From Sycobia sp. Sy_11 (taxonomy: Eukaryota > Arthropoda > Insecta > Hymenoptera > Epichrysomallidae), in the NCBI GenBank assembly GCA_018907035.1, contig JACCIC010000124.1, positions 566,501 through 630,500 of the forward strand: a DNA stretch of 64,000 nt. The letters run 5' to 3'. The notes under the pieces are model-generated. The model made no database searches. It saw only the letters and a list, made by a program, of their open reading frames with translations, and was not told where the DNA came from. Both the position numbers and the translations under genes were made by a program. Position 1 is the first letter of the stretch. Each line of letters opens with the position of its first letter. Below, piece after piece: positions 22,566-33,300 of this stretch.

Positions 22566-23237
22566 TAGTAGAATTATTATGAAAAAGATTCATGGACTTA
22601 GTATTTTGATTAAATGTGTTATGTGTTTAACGTAAACGTACAGGAATTTTAACATTCAAGGGTTTCAAACTACATCTTCAAGTAAAAACGTTGATTTAGA
22701 ATTTTTCTGACAGTTTTCATTGTCAATTGATTCATTTTTCCGAATAGTAAGATATATATTTCATATTTTAGTACATCAAAATGCAAGTTTTTGAAAGAAA
22801 AGAACAAAATAAATAAATAAAAGAAAAATCATAATTTTCAAAGTTTTCCACTAACTAAAAAAAGAAAAATACGAAAATTTAAATAACAACTGGAATCGTA
22901 GGTTTCAATTAGATGACGTTCAAAAAATAACAACTTATTGGGAAGATTCCTTACACTGAAGATCTGATTTTTTTTCCATATGTGTTAGATGAATTTATTT
23001 GTGATATTAATCTGCAACGGGGCATTCGTCGCTTTAGAATTTTGAGAATACGAGGGTCTCTCTCAGGCAACTTGTGTGCAGTTTATGTTGTGTGTATATG
23101 TGTATGTAAGAGTGTAAGTGAGTAGATATGTAAGGGTCAGCGAGACATCGATGGATTAGTTTACGACATCGGCGCTTGCTGGCCCCGCGTTTCATTGGTA
23201 TATTAGGTGCGACGATGAAGGTGGAGAAAGGGAAGAG
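22566..23237. other. AT-rich stretch ending in a purine-rich tract
   Basis: No coding signal is seen. The last 20 bases or so (AAGGTGGAGAAAGGGAAGAG) are a polypurine tract directly before the LTR-like repeat. That is the arrangement expected at the 3' end of an LTR element's internal region. Confidence 0.4.
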
Positions 23238-23346
23238 TGTTCCTTGCAGGATCTTTCCAATCCAATTGATCAGTTACCTTCTCATCATTGTATTGTAAGT
23301 AGAGAAAAATTATTAAGAGAAAGTATATTGAAGGAGATTAGTAGAG

Positions 23347-23404
<58 letters not shown>

Positions 23405-23676
23405 AAGAGTACAGAGAGTGAGAAAGAGGAAGATTGCAGAGAGAAAGAGTAAGTGAAAGAGTGAGAGATAACAAATTGAAAGTATAAGAATAAAACACGA
23501 GATTTATTATTGTTTTTATTAATGTTGATGTGATTTTATTACTTTTATTAGAATATTAGTTACGGATTCGTATTTGATTCGTTATTCTTATAAGTGTTTT
23601 TGTACTCCCAACTCACTTATTTATTTTATTTATTTATTTGATATTGTCCTAATTATAAATGTAATTCTAAAGTAAA
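23238..23676 (+). repeat. LTR-like repeat, copy 1
   Basis: Begins TGTTCCTTGCAGGATCTTTC. Aligned to 32876-33060 it shares CATTGTATTGTAAGTAGAG, AAAAATTATTAAGAGA, GAAGGAGATTAGTAGAGAG and a long (GA)n (here 23351-23402). AATAAAAC near 23491 could act in polyadenylation. TGGCGACTAGAC, resembling a gypsy primer-binding site, follows at 23678. The LTR interpretation is inference. The 3' half diverges from copy 2. Confidence 0.55.
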
Positions 23677-24538
23677 ATGGCGACTAGACTACAAATTTTA
23701 TATAATAAATTTAAAAGAGCAACTGTTACATACTGTCTATCAAAAACAAATCGTACAAATCATACAAGTGTTATGATAGGATAGGAATAATAAATTAAAC
23801 GACCGTGGTAACTCGACCGAATTATCAGAACGTTTCATTCGTTTTAAAATAGCTCAACTCATCTCTGAAGCATCGGTAGAATGGGATAGAAAGATTGATG
23901 AAATCAATATGAGCGAAGAGTCGGATTTTCAAGAAGAGGAAGTAGATGTTTATACGGGAAATTCTAACAGATTGGTACAAGAGAATAAAGAACAAAAGGT
24001 AACTTTTGAAGACGCTTACAGTAGAAACCAGAAAATGTTTAAGGCACAAGTACATCAAGCGCCCTTGGACGTATTGAATCAATTTCCACCTCAAACTCTG
24101 GTAGTAAATACGCTAAGGAGCTGAAAAAAAGGTATGGTACATTCACACTCGGTAGATATAGCACCGATAAATATGCTGTTATCACAAGCAGACCGTAAAT
24201 GACAATTTCTTGTATATCATGAATTGCTAATGCATCAAGCCAGAAGCGGTGTAAATCGGGAAATACGGAGGCTACACAATGTTTCTGATGATGTTTTTAA
24301 AAATGCGAACCTCGTAGCACAGTACCAGATGTCGAGTAACAGACCGACAACAATAAATACAGTGAATTTGCATAATATAGAGGAAGTTTCATGCTATCCA
24401 AAAATAAAATTGATTATAATCTCATCGAATCTTCAGATGCAAATATGGAAAACTTAAATACTAATTTTGGAATGCCTGATATATACACATTAAAAGAAAC
24501 TTTTATGTAAACTGAAAAACACCTAGGATATCAAACTA

Positions 24539-25738
24539 TTAGGTTATCAAATATCTCCCTTCCGCTTTTTGCTCTTCATTTTATGCTTTATAAAAAGTGT
24601 TACAGTGGTCGGATTTACTTCAAATATGCCCTATTTTGTTTGATAATCTGTTTCCAATTAGACGGCAAGTTCATAATACTCCTCTCGTAGAAACCCCTCT
24701 CCTTATTTGCGAACAACTCGGACAGCCACTTTTCAGATGCCTCTTTTGAATTCAACTTTACACCACCAAGGGCGTTCGGCATGGACAGAAACAGGTGGTA
24801 ATCACTTGACGCTATGTCCGGGCTATATAGTGGATTCGATAAAACCACCCATCCGAACTCCCGTAGCTTCTGACGAGTCCTCAACGAAGTGTGTGGTCTG
24901 GCACTGTCCTAGTGGAACAATACACTCTTTCTGTTTGACAATTGAGGACGCTTCTGGTCGATAGCCTGCTTCAAACGCTCCAGTTGTTCACAGTAGAGGC
25001 TAGAATTCAGCGTCTGGCCATATGGGAGCAGCTCATAGTGATGATACCCTTCCAATCCCACCAAACACACAGCAAAACCTTCCTGCCTGTCAATCCCGGC
25101 TTGGCCACTATTTGGGACGGTCCAAGGACTTTGGACCACAACCGTTTTCGCTTGATATTGTCGTATGTGATCCATTTTTCGTCGCCAGTCACCATCCGTT
25201 TCACAAATGGGTCGACTTCATTCCGTTTCAGCAGGCGTTGATTCGGTCCAGAAGGTTTTTTTGCGGTGACTAACTTTCATCTCCTGGGCGATGTCACGAG
25301 ATGTCACTGCCGGTCTAACTCGATAAATTTCATAATTTGATCGCTATTCGTCGTCACAGGTCTTCCGCCGGCTTGCTTATCCATGGTGTCGTTTTCACCG
25401 GATCTGAATCGTCGAAACCATTCCTCTGCAGTTCGAAGTGATGGCGTGCCATCCCCCAAAACATCATTAATCTCACGGAACGTTTCTCTAGCGGATTTGC
25501 CTTTGACGAAGGAAAACTTTAAAATAGCGCGAATTTCGGCGTTAGTGAACTTCATGTTTACACGTCTATAACTATTGAACGTAATATCCAAACTAATCAT
25601 GCATAGCGTCGTTTTGTACGTTATATCAAGACCTTTCAAATGATGTATACTATTGCCATATACAAGCTCTGTAGCACTTTGTATATGGCCGCGAAATTCA
25701 TAAGACGAAAAGGCGGAAGGGAGATATTTGACAATCTA
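24539..25738 (-). mobile_element. Mariner element, cecropia-like family, copy A, inserted in gag
   Basis: TIRs TTAGGTTATCAAATATCTCC (left) and TTAGATTGTCAAATATCTCC (right, read inward). TA flanks lie at 24537-24538 and 25739-25740. At 1200 bp it is slightly shorter than its sister copy at 51666-52924. Same family as 59825-60768. Confidence 0.9.
24615..25555 (-). pseudogene. Mariner transposase, cecropia-like, copy A
   Basis: Starts at the ATG at 25555 (MKFTNAEIRAILKFSFVKGK) and ends at the stop at 24615. The first helix-turn-helix block (RTAEEWFRRFRSGENDTMDK) is intact. A deletion of about 100 bp removes the second DNA-binding region up to the WVPHDL motif. The catalytic domain retains VTGDEKWITYDN, KVLLCVWWDWKGI and LYSPDIASSDYHLF. 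The HDN block has decayed across a frameshift near 24890. The subfamily name is a judgement from overall resemblance to SETMAR/cecropia-type proteins. Confidence 0.85.
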
Positions 25739-26760
25739 ATATGTAGAATCGGATGAGACAGCTGATTCAAGCGTGTATAGGACAGCACAGCGTACTGGAA
25801 TTTAATCTTTAGTAGCCATACACCAGAGCCGATATTAAACGTAGAAGAAATGTGGAGAGAGAGAAAGATTTTTAGAGAGAGAATTAGAGAAATGTAGAGG
25901 AGTATTGTATAAACAAAATAAATACGGAGGAAATTCAAGCAATTATAATCATTCTGAAGATAATGGGAGGATTAATATTAATAATAAACAACATTTTAAT
26001 GAATTGGACGATATCAGAGATAATAGGGAGAACCAACGAGTTAAAAAAAAAGAGCCTCATCATTATCATAGGATAAATGATATAGATCAAGAAAGAAGAA
26101 GAAGAATGAGTAATGATTTAGAAAGAGATACACACGGTAGCCTAGAGGACCGTCGTAATCAGGTAGACAGAAGGAACATTCCTTGCAGTCACCACCGCGA
26201 AACACGTGAAAACATGTGGAACGAACGTATCAGAAAAACGATAAATGATTTCAAGCTCTCATTTGAAGGAACTAAGAAACAAGCAGGAAGGGAGATACGA
26301 AGCAAAGAGACAAAAAACGGGCTTTAAACGAAAAGAAAAAAAAGAAAAGAGCAAAAGATCATATAGATAATGAAGAAGTGGCTATGACTAATAATAATCG
26401 TCCTAATCGCCGACCCTTCCTGTCCAAGAAAAACAGTCAATACGAATAGTCGTAGTGGCAATAAAAAAATCCGCGTGTCTCTACACAAGGAGGCTGGAAT
26501 GGGTCTCGTGGCCCGATTCAGCAATATCCTCAAGCACAAAATAGGCAAATACAGCCAGACCAACTTTTAGCGCCTTTGGCTCCATCGCGAGTTCAGGATT
26601 TAACGCAAGCAATGCAAATAATTTGTTATAAATGTAAAAATCCGGAACATAAAGTGGTGACGAACCCACAAACATTATGTTTTGCGTGTCAAAAAGTCGG
26701 ACATATGGCTGCAGCTGGTCCACAGATAAAAAGGAAAAAATTTTATTGTGGACAATAAGA

Positions 26761-27229
26761 TGTAGTATATAGAAATTATCCGAAGTATAACCCAGTTCAA
26801 GAGTCTCCAGGAAACAAGATACTAAGGGGGGGGGGGAAGAGCCCGCTCGTCCCCCCTGGAAAACACAACTTATTTAACAAGTAAAATTTCAGGGAAAAAG
26901 GTGAGCGGCCTATTCAACATGTTCGAACTGCAATGTTATAAAAATTAGGAGGAAAGAAAGCTACAGTAGTAGTAAACGTAGTCAGATTGAACATCCGGTT
27001 ACTACACCCCCTACAAAGAGATTTAGAAGAAGAAAGAGAGAAAATTTTAATTTAAATGATGGGTTAAATAAATTTTATAATGAGCGGGAGAGAAGGGAAA
27101 ATAATAATTTAATGAGAGAATGGAAGAGTAGAGTTACGGAGTAGAGAGAAAGAGAGAGAGGAAGAGATAAAGAGAGAGAAAACATGAGAGAAGAGAATAT
27201 TAGAGACAGTGAAAAAGAGTTAAATATAA
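26761..27229 (+). other. Gag-protease junction, A/G-rich
   Basis: A run of 11 G lies at 26826-26836, then a purine-rich stretch up to 27230 with only broken frames. It lies between the zinc knuckles and the protease-like segment of the same LTR element. Confidence 0.4.
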
Positions 27230-27430
27230 ATCAGGTTATATTTGCGATGCAAGTGGCCATAATAGAAACTTTATCGTTATAAAATTAGCCAACAGCATAT
27301 ATCGTGGTCTATTTGATCTCGATGCAACAACTTCTCTGATTAATGCAACAGTGGCTAAACTATTGGAAGATAAGCTTGAACCAGGTGACACATATATTGA
27401 AGGAGCATTCGGGCAAGTTAAAAAATGATT
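27230..27430 (+). pseudogene. Retroviral-type aspartic protease remnant
   Basis: Forward frame reads GHNRNFIVIKLANSIYRG, then LFDLDATTSLINATVAKLL. The second block matches the active-site segment of retroelement proteases, but the D-T/S-G-A signature has changed to D-L-D-A. Position after gag knuckles and before RT fits the gypsy order. Low confidence on exact limits. Confidence 0.55.
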
Positions 27431-27779
27431 AGATAAATTGAATTCTAATGTCGATATAGATGGCAGAGTAGATGAGCTGACTTCAAGTTTGTTAACAATA
27501 TTAGACACCAATTTATTTTGAGGATAGATTTTATGAGGAAGTGGGATATAGAGATAAAAGACAGAATAGCTAAGTGGAGAGTAGAAGAAAGGGTGATTAG
27601 AGATGGCATGTGGCATGATTTCAATGTGGGCAATAATAATACAGTGAATGTTTTTGCTTAATACGAACTAGATTCCACTGAAAAACAACGATTACAAGAT
27701 TTAGTACGGAAACTTCTCGGAGATTCTCAAGACAAGGGAGGGGCAACCACCTGAATAAAACATAAGATAGTCCTTTTGC

Positions 27780-28690
27780 CTCGTGCTAGGCCGATTCGAC
27801 AGCCACCGAGGCGATTATCATCGTTAGTTGAAGAATTTGTTCAAGAAGAAGTTAAGAGAATGTTAGTAGAGGACATTATTGAGCCATCGACTAGTGGTGT
27901 AGCCTCCCTGTAATAGCGAAAAAAGCAATGATGATTATCGTTTTTGTGTGGACTATCGTGGTTTGAATAAATACACACAGGTGGATGCATAGCCCATGAG
28001 AATTATAGATTCAGTTCTCGATAAACTCCGTCTGGCTAGAGTAATCACTAAAATCGATTTAAAAATGGCATTTCTGCAAGTAATGGTTGAGAAAGAAAGC
28101 CCTAAATATACAGCATTTACTGTTACCGGTTCTGGCCTCTACTTTTCAATGTTCTAGAAAACTATTAATTCAATGCACGTCAACAACAACCATAAAACAT
28201 GGGATAAATATTTGTACCAGTTTAGATATGCTGTTAACATGGCTACTCAGTCAAGCACACGGGTGTCTCCCGCCTTTTTAAATTTCGGAAGACATCCGGA
28301 GCCAGTAAAAACTCTACGCAGAGAATGTGAATCTCGAAAAGTTATCGTAACAATTGCAGTGAAAGAGTAGTTAGAGAGCATTAAAGAGTTAGACAGATTA
28401 AGATATTTTGTTTATAAACATATTAATGAAGCGTAAGATATATAAAAACTTCGTTATAATAAGGGAAGAAAAGATATACGGTATTTCGTCGGCAACAAGG
28501 TTCTCAGAAAAACACATAATCTGTCTAATGCAGTTAAAACGATAAATATAAAACTGGAACTAAAATACGACGGACCGTTCATTATCACGGACGTTATAGC
28601 ACCATATGTACTACAAATTGGACATGGGAAATTCGAGAAAGAATAATATAGTACATTCTTTCAAATTAAAAAAATTTATTGAAAAGAGAA
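27780..28690 (+). pseudogene. Ty3/gypsy pol remnant: RT start joined to integrase C-terminus
   Basis: Reverse transcriptase start: EEFVQEEVKRMLVEDIIEPS, DDYRFCVDYRGLNKYTQVDA, DSVLDKLRLARVITKIDLKMAF and SPKYTAFTV in two frames. Near 28150 the reading jumps to integrase C-terminal sequence (TWDKYLYQFRYAVNMATQSS, then SPAFLNFGRHPEPVKTLR, and a GNKVLRKTHNLSNAV block near 28490). The RT catalytic YxDD, RNase H and the integrase D,D,E core are therefore deleted. Stops are present. It cannot replicate. Confidence 0.75.
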
Positions 28691-28761
28691 GAGTTAGAGT
28701 AGCACGAAATGAGAATTTGGAGAATTCGTAATAATTTTCTTTTACTGTTTACTACAATGAA

Positions 28762-30007
28762 ATGAAAGATATTGTTATTCCGAAAAACTACAATATGATT
28801 TCATTGGATGTAGTATCTTTGTTTACAAATGTACCTTTAGAGTTGTTAAATGATATACAGGAAAAGTGGAATGAAATTAATTTGCATACAAAATTAACAA
28901 TGAATGAATTTATTAAAGCAATTAATTTGGTTTTTAATAACACAATTTTTTCATTTGATAATAAATTTTATGAACAAAAATGCGGATGTCCAATGGGGTC
29001 GCCTTTGTCAGCGGTTATGGCTAATTTAGTTATGGAAAAGTTGGAAAGTATAGCCTTGTCAAACTTGCTTTTTGAACCAATGATATTTAAGAGATATGTT
29101 GATGATATCTTTACAATTGTTCCGGAAGTTTTTGTGGATGAAATGGTGGATGTTGTCAATTCTATACATGACAGAATTAAATTTACAAGGGAGGTTGAAG
29201 TTAATAGTCAGTTAAGTTTTCTGGACATTAATGTCATTAGATGTAGTAATAATAAGGTGAAACTTAATTGGTACAGAAAGCCTACTTGGTTAGGTAGGTT
29301 TTTAGATTTTAATTCACACCACCAATTCGGAAATAAAATTGGACCATTAAAGGGTGTCATTGATTTCATCAATTCTCACATAAAGATTTTAGACCAAATA
29401 ATTTACAGATAGTAAGAGAAACTTCCATAATAATGGTTATCCAATTCAATTTATTAATAGATTAATTGCTGAGAGATTGTTTGACATTTATAATTCTGAA
29501 AATAGACATAGTGCAGGAATTGATGTTAGGGGAGGCAAAATTATTGTCTTGCCATATGTTAGAGGATTGTCTGAAAGAGTTAAAAGAAATTTTCGGAAAT
29601 ATAACATTAAAATTTTCTTTAAAAATAGCAATAATTTGAGTAAATTATTTAATAATTGCAAAGATAAGGATGATTTATGCTTAAAATCAGGAGTTGTTTA
29701 CAAGATTAATTGCATGGATTGTGATAAATACTATATTGGACAAACAGGTAGATATTTAAAAAAGAGAATTTATGAGCATAAATATAGTTTACGTAGCTCA
29801 CATATTACTTCCGGTTTAAAAGAACATTGTTTAAAGTTTTTACATTCTTTTGATTTTGTAAATGTGGATATTTTGGAACATGGTATTAATAATAAGTATA
29901 AACGGGAGAGTCTTGAAAGTATTCATATTTCCAGGAATCGAAATAATGTGAATTTAATGTTGGAGTCTGGTAGATTGGACAGTGTTTATCATGCCTTATT
30001 AAATTGA
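28762..30007 (+). pseudogene. Penelope reverse transcriptase and GIY-YIG endonuclease
   Basis: RT section at 28762-29412: ISLDVVSLFTNVPLELL, then CPMGSPLSAVMANLVMEKLE, RYVDDIF with the catalytic Asp pair intact, and LSFLDINVIR. One or two frameshifts lie at 29385-29440, near a linker reading NNGYPIQFINRLIAERLF. The second section carries a Cys-containing linker (CKDKDDLCLKSG) and the GIY-YIG domain: VVYKINC, YYIGQTGRYLKKRIYEH, and a late Glu in KRESLES. RT would use nicked DNA ends as primers. Apart from the 5' truncation and the frameshift zone, the sequence is well preserved compared with other elements here. Confidence 0.9.
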
Positions 30008-30107
30008 TTGGTTTTGGACAATTTGCATAGACGGGGAATTTATATTTAATTTACTAAATTTGGTGGTGGGGATGGGTATATATAGATTAGAATATAAGGT
30101 TTAGTTT

Positions 30108-30152
30108 AGTCCATGATGAGGAGCCGTAGCGAGCTCAAAACGTTGAACAAGT
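30108..30152 (+). ncRNA. Hammerhead-ribozyme-like motif of the Penelope element
   Basis: Contains TGATGAG (box UGAUGA), a stem GAGC(30121-30124)/GCTC(30133-30136) with an 8-nt loop, then AAAACG where the ribozyme has GAAAC. Outer segments GTCC and GAAC could form a weak stem I. Related copies lie at 51205 and 59450. Penelope-like elements are known to carry hammerheads. Here the key G after stem II is A, consistent with CpG decay, so this copy is probably inactive. Confidence 0.45.
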
Positions 30153-30162
30153 CTTCAATTAG

Positions 30163-30234
30163 GTAAGGGTGTTGGGGACAGTCAGACTGCACTTTACTAA
30201 GAAAGAATTTTTTCAGCTAATATTTTATTTTCAG
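30163..30234 (+). other. Intron-like segment in the Penelope 3' module
   Basis: 72 bp beginning at AG|GTAAGGG and ending TTTTATTTTCAG|A, with TTTACTAAG as a possible branch site. Penelope of Drosophila virilis is known to have a short intron near its terminal repeats, so this is plausible. The donor is retained at 59504. The acceptor AG there has become AA. Confidence 0.5.
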
Positions 30235-30440
30235 ATTAGTCTACGGGGGTGCATGTAAACAACGACAGTCTGACTGTCATTATAATTTTAATTTAATTTT
30301 TAACTTAATTTTTATTTTTAATTTTTATTTTATTTTTTATTTATTTTTATTTTTATTTTTTTATTTTTATTTTTATTTTATTTTTAGATTGAATTGATTG
30401 GACTGTATGACCAATAAAAAAAATATTTATTAATTTGTAT

Positions 30441-30607
30441 ATGGGCAGTCGACATAAGGACAATTCAATTCTTTTACTGTTATTTGTAATACAACACAAG
30501 AGACAGAGAGATGGAGTAGATTAAGAGCATAAGTTACACAGAGCGTGTTAAGTAGTAATAAGATCTCAGTAATATTTATTTTTTTTCTCTCTCTTCGTAT
30601 TAGAATA
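30441..30607 (+). other. Leader upstream of second gag
   Basis: Between the Penelope 3' end and the next gag-like frame. A pyrimidine tract at 30580-30598 precedes the first ATG. No LTR is recognised. Confidence 0.3.
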
Positions 30608-32600
30608 ATGGATCAACATCAGCCCGACATGGTCATGTAGATTGTAGAGCTGCCAGATTCCAATTTGCAAGCTGATCAGGACTTGCTGTGTGTCTCCGTG
30701 TCTGGGGAGGGGGCAGGGTCAACTCAGGATACGATGTCGACTATGCCGGTGTCTTTTATAGATATCGGCATCTCGGACTGCGACCTGAGTGACTTCAGTC
30801 TGGATTCGGCTGAAGATACTTTGCGTGTCCTGCAAGAGAATCTGAATCCCGTCCACTCCCTTGCAGTGCCGATCCATCAGGTCAAGAGAAACGAGGTTAG
30901 AGTAGCGGAGGTAAAGACAAAGGAGGCAAGAGTACCGGAGGTAAAGACAAAGGAGGCAAGAGTAGCGGAGGTAAAAAGAAACGAGGAAAATGTAGAGAGT
31001 AGGAAAGAAAAGGTAGAGAGTAAAGAGAGAAAGAAGGTAAGAATTGAGAGTAAGGAGAAAGAGAGGGGAGAAGTCTATAAGAAGTCAATAAGAAGAGTAA
31101 GGATATGGAGGGAAAAGGGTGTAATAGCAGGAAGAGGAGGGGCAGAAGTTCCATTCTGAAAAGAACATGGGGGAGGGGAAAATCCTAGGACAACCCCTTT
31201 CTTCTCGATCAACATTAGATATTGTAAATAGGTCAGGAGAGAGGGATGTCTTGCGAACGTTCCCCACATTCCTCTTCTCCTATGTAATACCGAGAAAATA
31301 TACTACAGAGGTAATGAAAAATTCGCTCCCAATATCAGCGGGAATGGAGGATGATGAGGAAGAATTCCCTCCTTCCATCAATATGAATAAAAGAGTAGAA
31401 GGACTTACAATCCTAGACGTCGTCTCGATCCGGGATGCCGATTACAGCCCGGTTCACAAACCAAGCTGTACAGATCCATAGGTATTGGAGAGCCAGAAGC
31501 GAAACAACTCACATCTTGCTTCAAGCGGACATACCAAGCTCCCAGATTTGTCACGTCCGTCCATCTCGTCTCTCGACCACGATATTCTGACGACCGAGAC
31601 TCGTCCGGATATCCTCCAGGATATTCTCAAGGACGAAATGAGGTTGGAAGAGCAATGGTCGAGACAACAGCAAGCTCAAATTGAGGACAAACATTAGGTG
31701 GGTTTCTGCAATTCAATGAGAAGAGGGTCCCCCTGTGAATTGCCTAAGTACGAAAGATTTATCTAGAAATCCAGGGAGGCCACGGAGAAGAATTTTCAAG
31801 CAACCTCGAGGATGGTTAAAACCCGTCTGGACCCGAGTGCCATACGGGAGCGACTCCGATCTCGGCCTGAGGGTCAAGATTACTGTGAAATTTCCAAAGT
31901 AGCCAGATATTATGAAACGTCTCTGTCGGGCCTTGGTCGGTTCTCGGTTGACACAAGGGATCATCCAGTAATAGAGCAAGATAGAAGAAACAGATAGATA
32001 CAAAGAAGAGAAGAATGGAGTTTATAAAAATGTTATTAGAGAAAGAAAATAAGATATAGCAGGAAGAAGAAACAAGAAATCAAAAACAGAATAGAGAAAG
32101 AATAGTGAAAGAGCAGAGAGAAAGAGGAAGGACGTGGTAAGAAAGAAGAATGGATACCGATTGACAGGAGAGAAGTGGAGGAAGAATAATGGAAGAAAGA
32201 AGAGAAGGAGAGAGAAGAGAAAGAGTAGAGAGAGTGAAGGAGAAAGAAATGCAGGGAGAAGCATGGTACTTGCGAACTTGGGGAGAACCGGAGGTTCGGG
32301 GTCCCTCTGGGAATGGGGCAATGGAAGATCCTTGCTTTGATCACCTGGGGAGGAGACTTAGGAGTTACCAGTTCGGAGGATTGTATCCAATCCCTAACAA
32401 TCCTAGGATTGATCCTGCCCCGGGGCTCTGCTACGTTTGCTGGCAGAGCGGTCATACCCATGCTAGGTGTCCAAACTGGGACAAGCAGAAGGCTAATTTA
32501 GTCTTCTAATTTAATTATAGTATGAGGTTCCGCACTTTGTGGAACTGCGAGAAGTGTAGAGATGCTCATGATGCGCACCGTCAGAAAAAAGGGCTCTCTA
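30608..32600 (+). pseudogene. Gypsy-type gag with double zinc motif
   Basis: The ATG at 30608 is followed after ten codons by TAG, then a long frame to 31159. The N-terminus is acidic (SFIDIGISDCDLSDFSLDS), followed by EVKTKEAR-type repeats of 10-11 residues and Lys/Glu-rich sequence. Broken frames follow, with RPDILQDILKDEMRLEEQW near 31605, to 32509. That last part contains WYLRTWGEPEVRG and the CCHC knuckle LCYVCWQSGHTHARCPNW. A second Cys/His segment, WNCEKCRDAHDAH, follows. This paired pattern resembles gag of ant gypsy elements (from memory). No protease, RT or integrase follows before the LTR-like repeat at 32876. Confidence 0.6.
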
Positions 32601-32875
32601 ACTCCCGAACACAACCGAAGGGAGTCTAGCGCTGTTTGTATTTCTCCTGCCTTCCCCGGAAGAGGACTCACCGAAGCATGGGCGGTTATGTGGGAACTGA
32701 CGCCAACGAGCCTCCTACCCATTATCGACACCTCTCTGGTAGTATTCAAGAGGTTTGCAGCCAGGCCTTTCCTCATGGCATCGATGGCCTCGCTTTCGGA
32801 CCTCCCCAGGCTCAAATGGAGTCATCATGTATAGTCATTCCGTGTAACTTCATTCCGGCACTTCCTATAACTAAA
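32601..32875 (+). other. Gag C-terminal or downstream region
   Basis: GC-richer sequence continuous with the gag remnant and open in pieces (32562-32887), without recognisable domains. It leads straight into the LTR-like repeat. Confidence 0.35.
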
Positions 32876-32995
32876 AATTTTCCTTGAAGGATCTTTCCAA
32901 TTGATGAATTATTATTGTATGTGAGCCTTCACATCATTGTATTGTAAGTAGAGAAAAATTATTAAGAGAGAGAATGTTGAAGGAGATTAGTAGAG

Positions 32996-33057
<62 letters not shown>

Positions 33058-33300
33058 AATGATTACAGAGAAATAAGTATTAAAATAATAAGTGAGGTAA
33101 AGTTATTGTATATTATAAAAATAATCATTCGTCGGCGTAAAATTATAATTAGCATCTAGTAATTTGTTTTAATTGAAGACTTAATTTAGTGTATGATAAT
33201 TGTTAATAAAAGAGAATATCTGTATATTCATCAATCAATTTTGTGTTTTAATTTATTTGCAATTGATGCATTAATATTATGAAATATCTCAATAAAACAT
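32876..33300 (+). repeat. LTR-like repeat, copy 2
   Basis: Shares its first 170 bp or so with 23245-23402, including AGGATCTTTCCAAT, the CATTGTATTGTAAGTAGAG block and the (GA)n tract (33001-33047). AATAAAAG near 33206 may serve polyadenylation. The region after the (GA)n differs from copy 1. The right end is uncertain. Confidence 0.5.

Larger units (their letters stand above)
23690..26760 (+). pseudogene. Ty3/gypsy-like gag, interrupted by a mariner
   Basis: Structural polyprotein remnant of an LTR element. The N-terminal part reads ELSERFIRFKIAQLISEASV and MSEESDFQEEEVDVYTG at 23820-24124, then after two stops continues in the same frame to 24457. A mariner occupies 24539-25738. Downstream is a very charged N/R/E-rich segment (25905-26327) and then two knuckle-like motifs, CYKCKNPEHKV and CFACQKVGHMAAAGP (26620-26740). 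The last motif lacks its final Cys. Assignment depends on the knuckles and on the downstream protease and RT. The N-terminal half alone would not be recognised. Confidence 0.6.
28735..30440 (+). mobile_element. Penelope-like element, 5'-truncated
   Basis: A retroelement with RT followed by a GIY-YIG endonuclease. The N-terminal region and early RT motifs are missing at the left edge, next to the gypsy remnant. The 3' part after the coding region is shared with three other tails in the window (51205, 59445, 61469) and ends in GGACTGTATGACCAAT and ATATTTATTAATTT. I infer the 3' end from the end of that shared sequence. Confidence 0.85.

Noticed and set aside
30897..31154. Reverse frame rich in Leu/Pro opposite the second gag
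   Set aside because: Antisense of Lys/Glu-rich repeats in the gag. No independent support.
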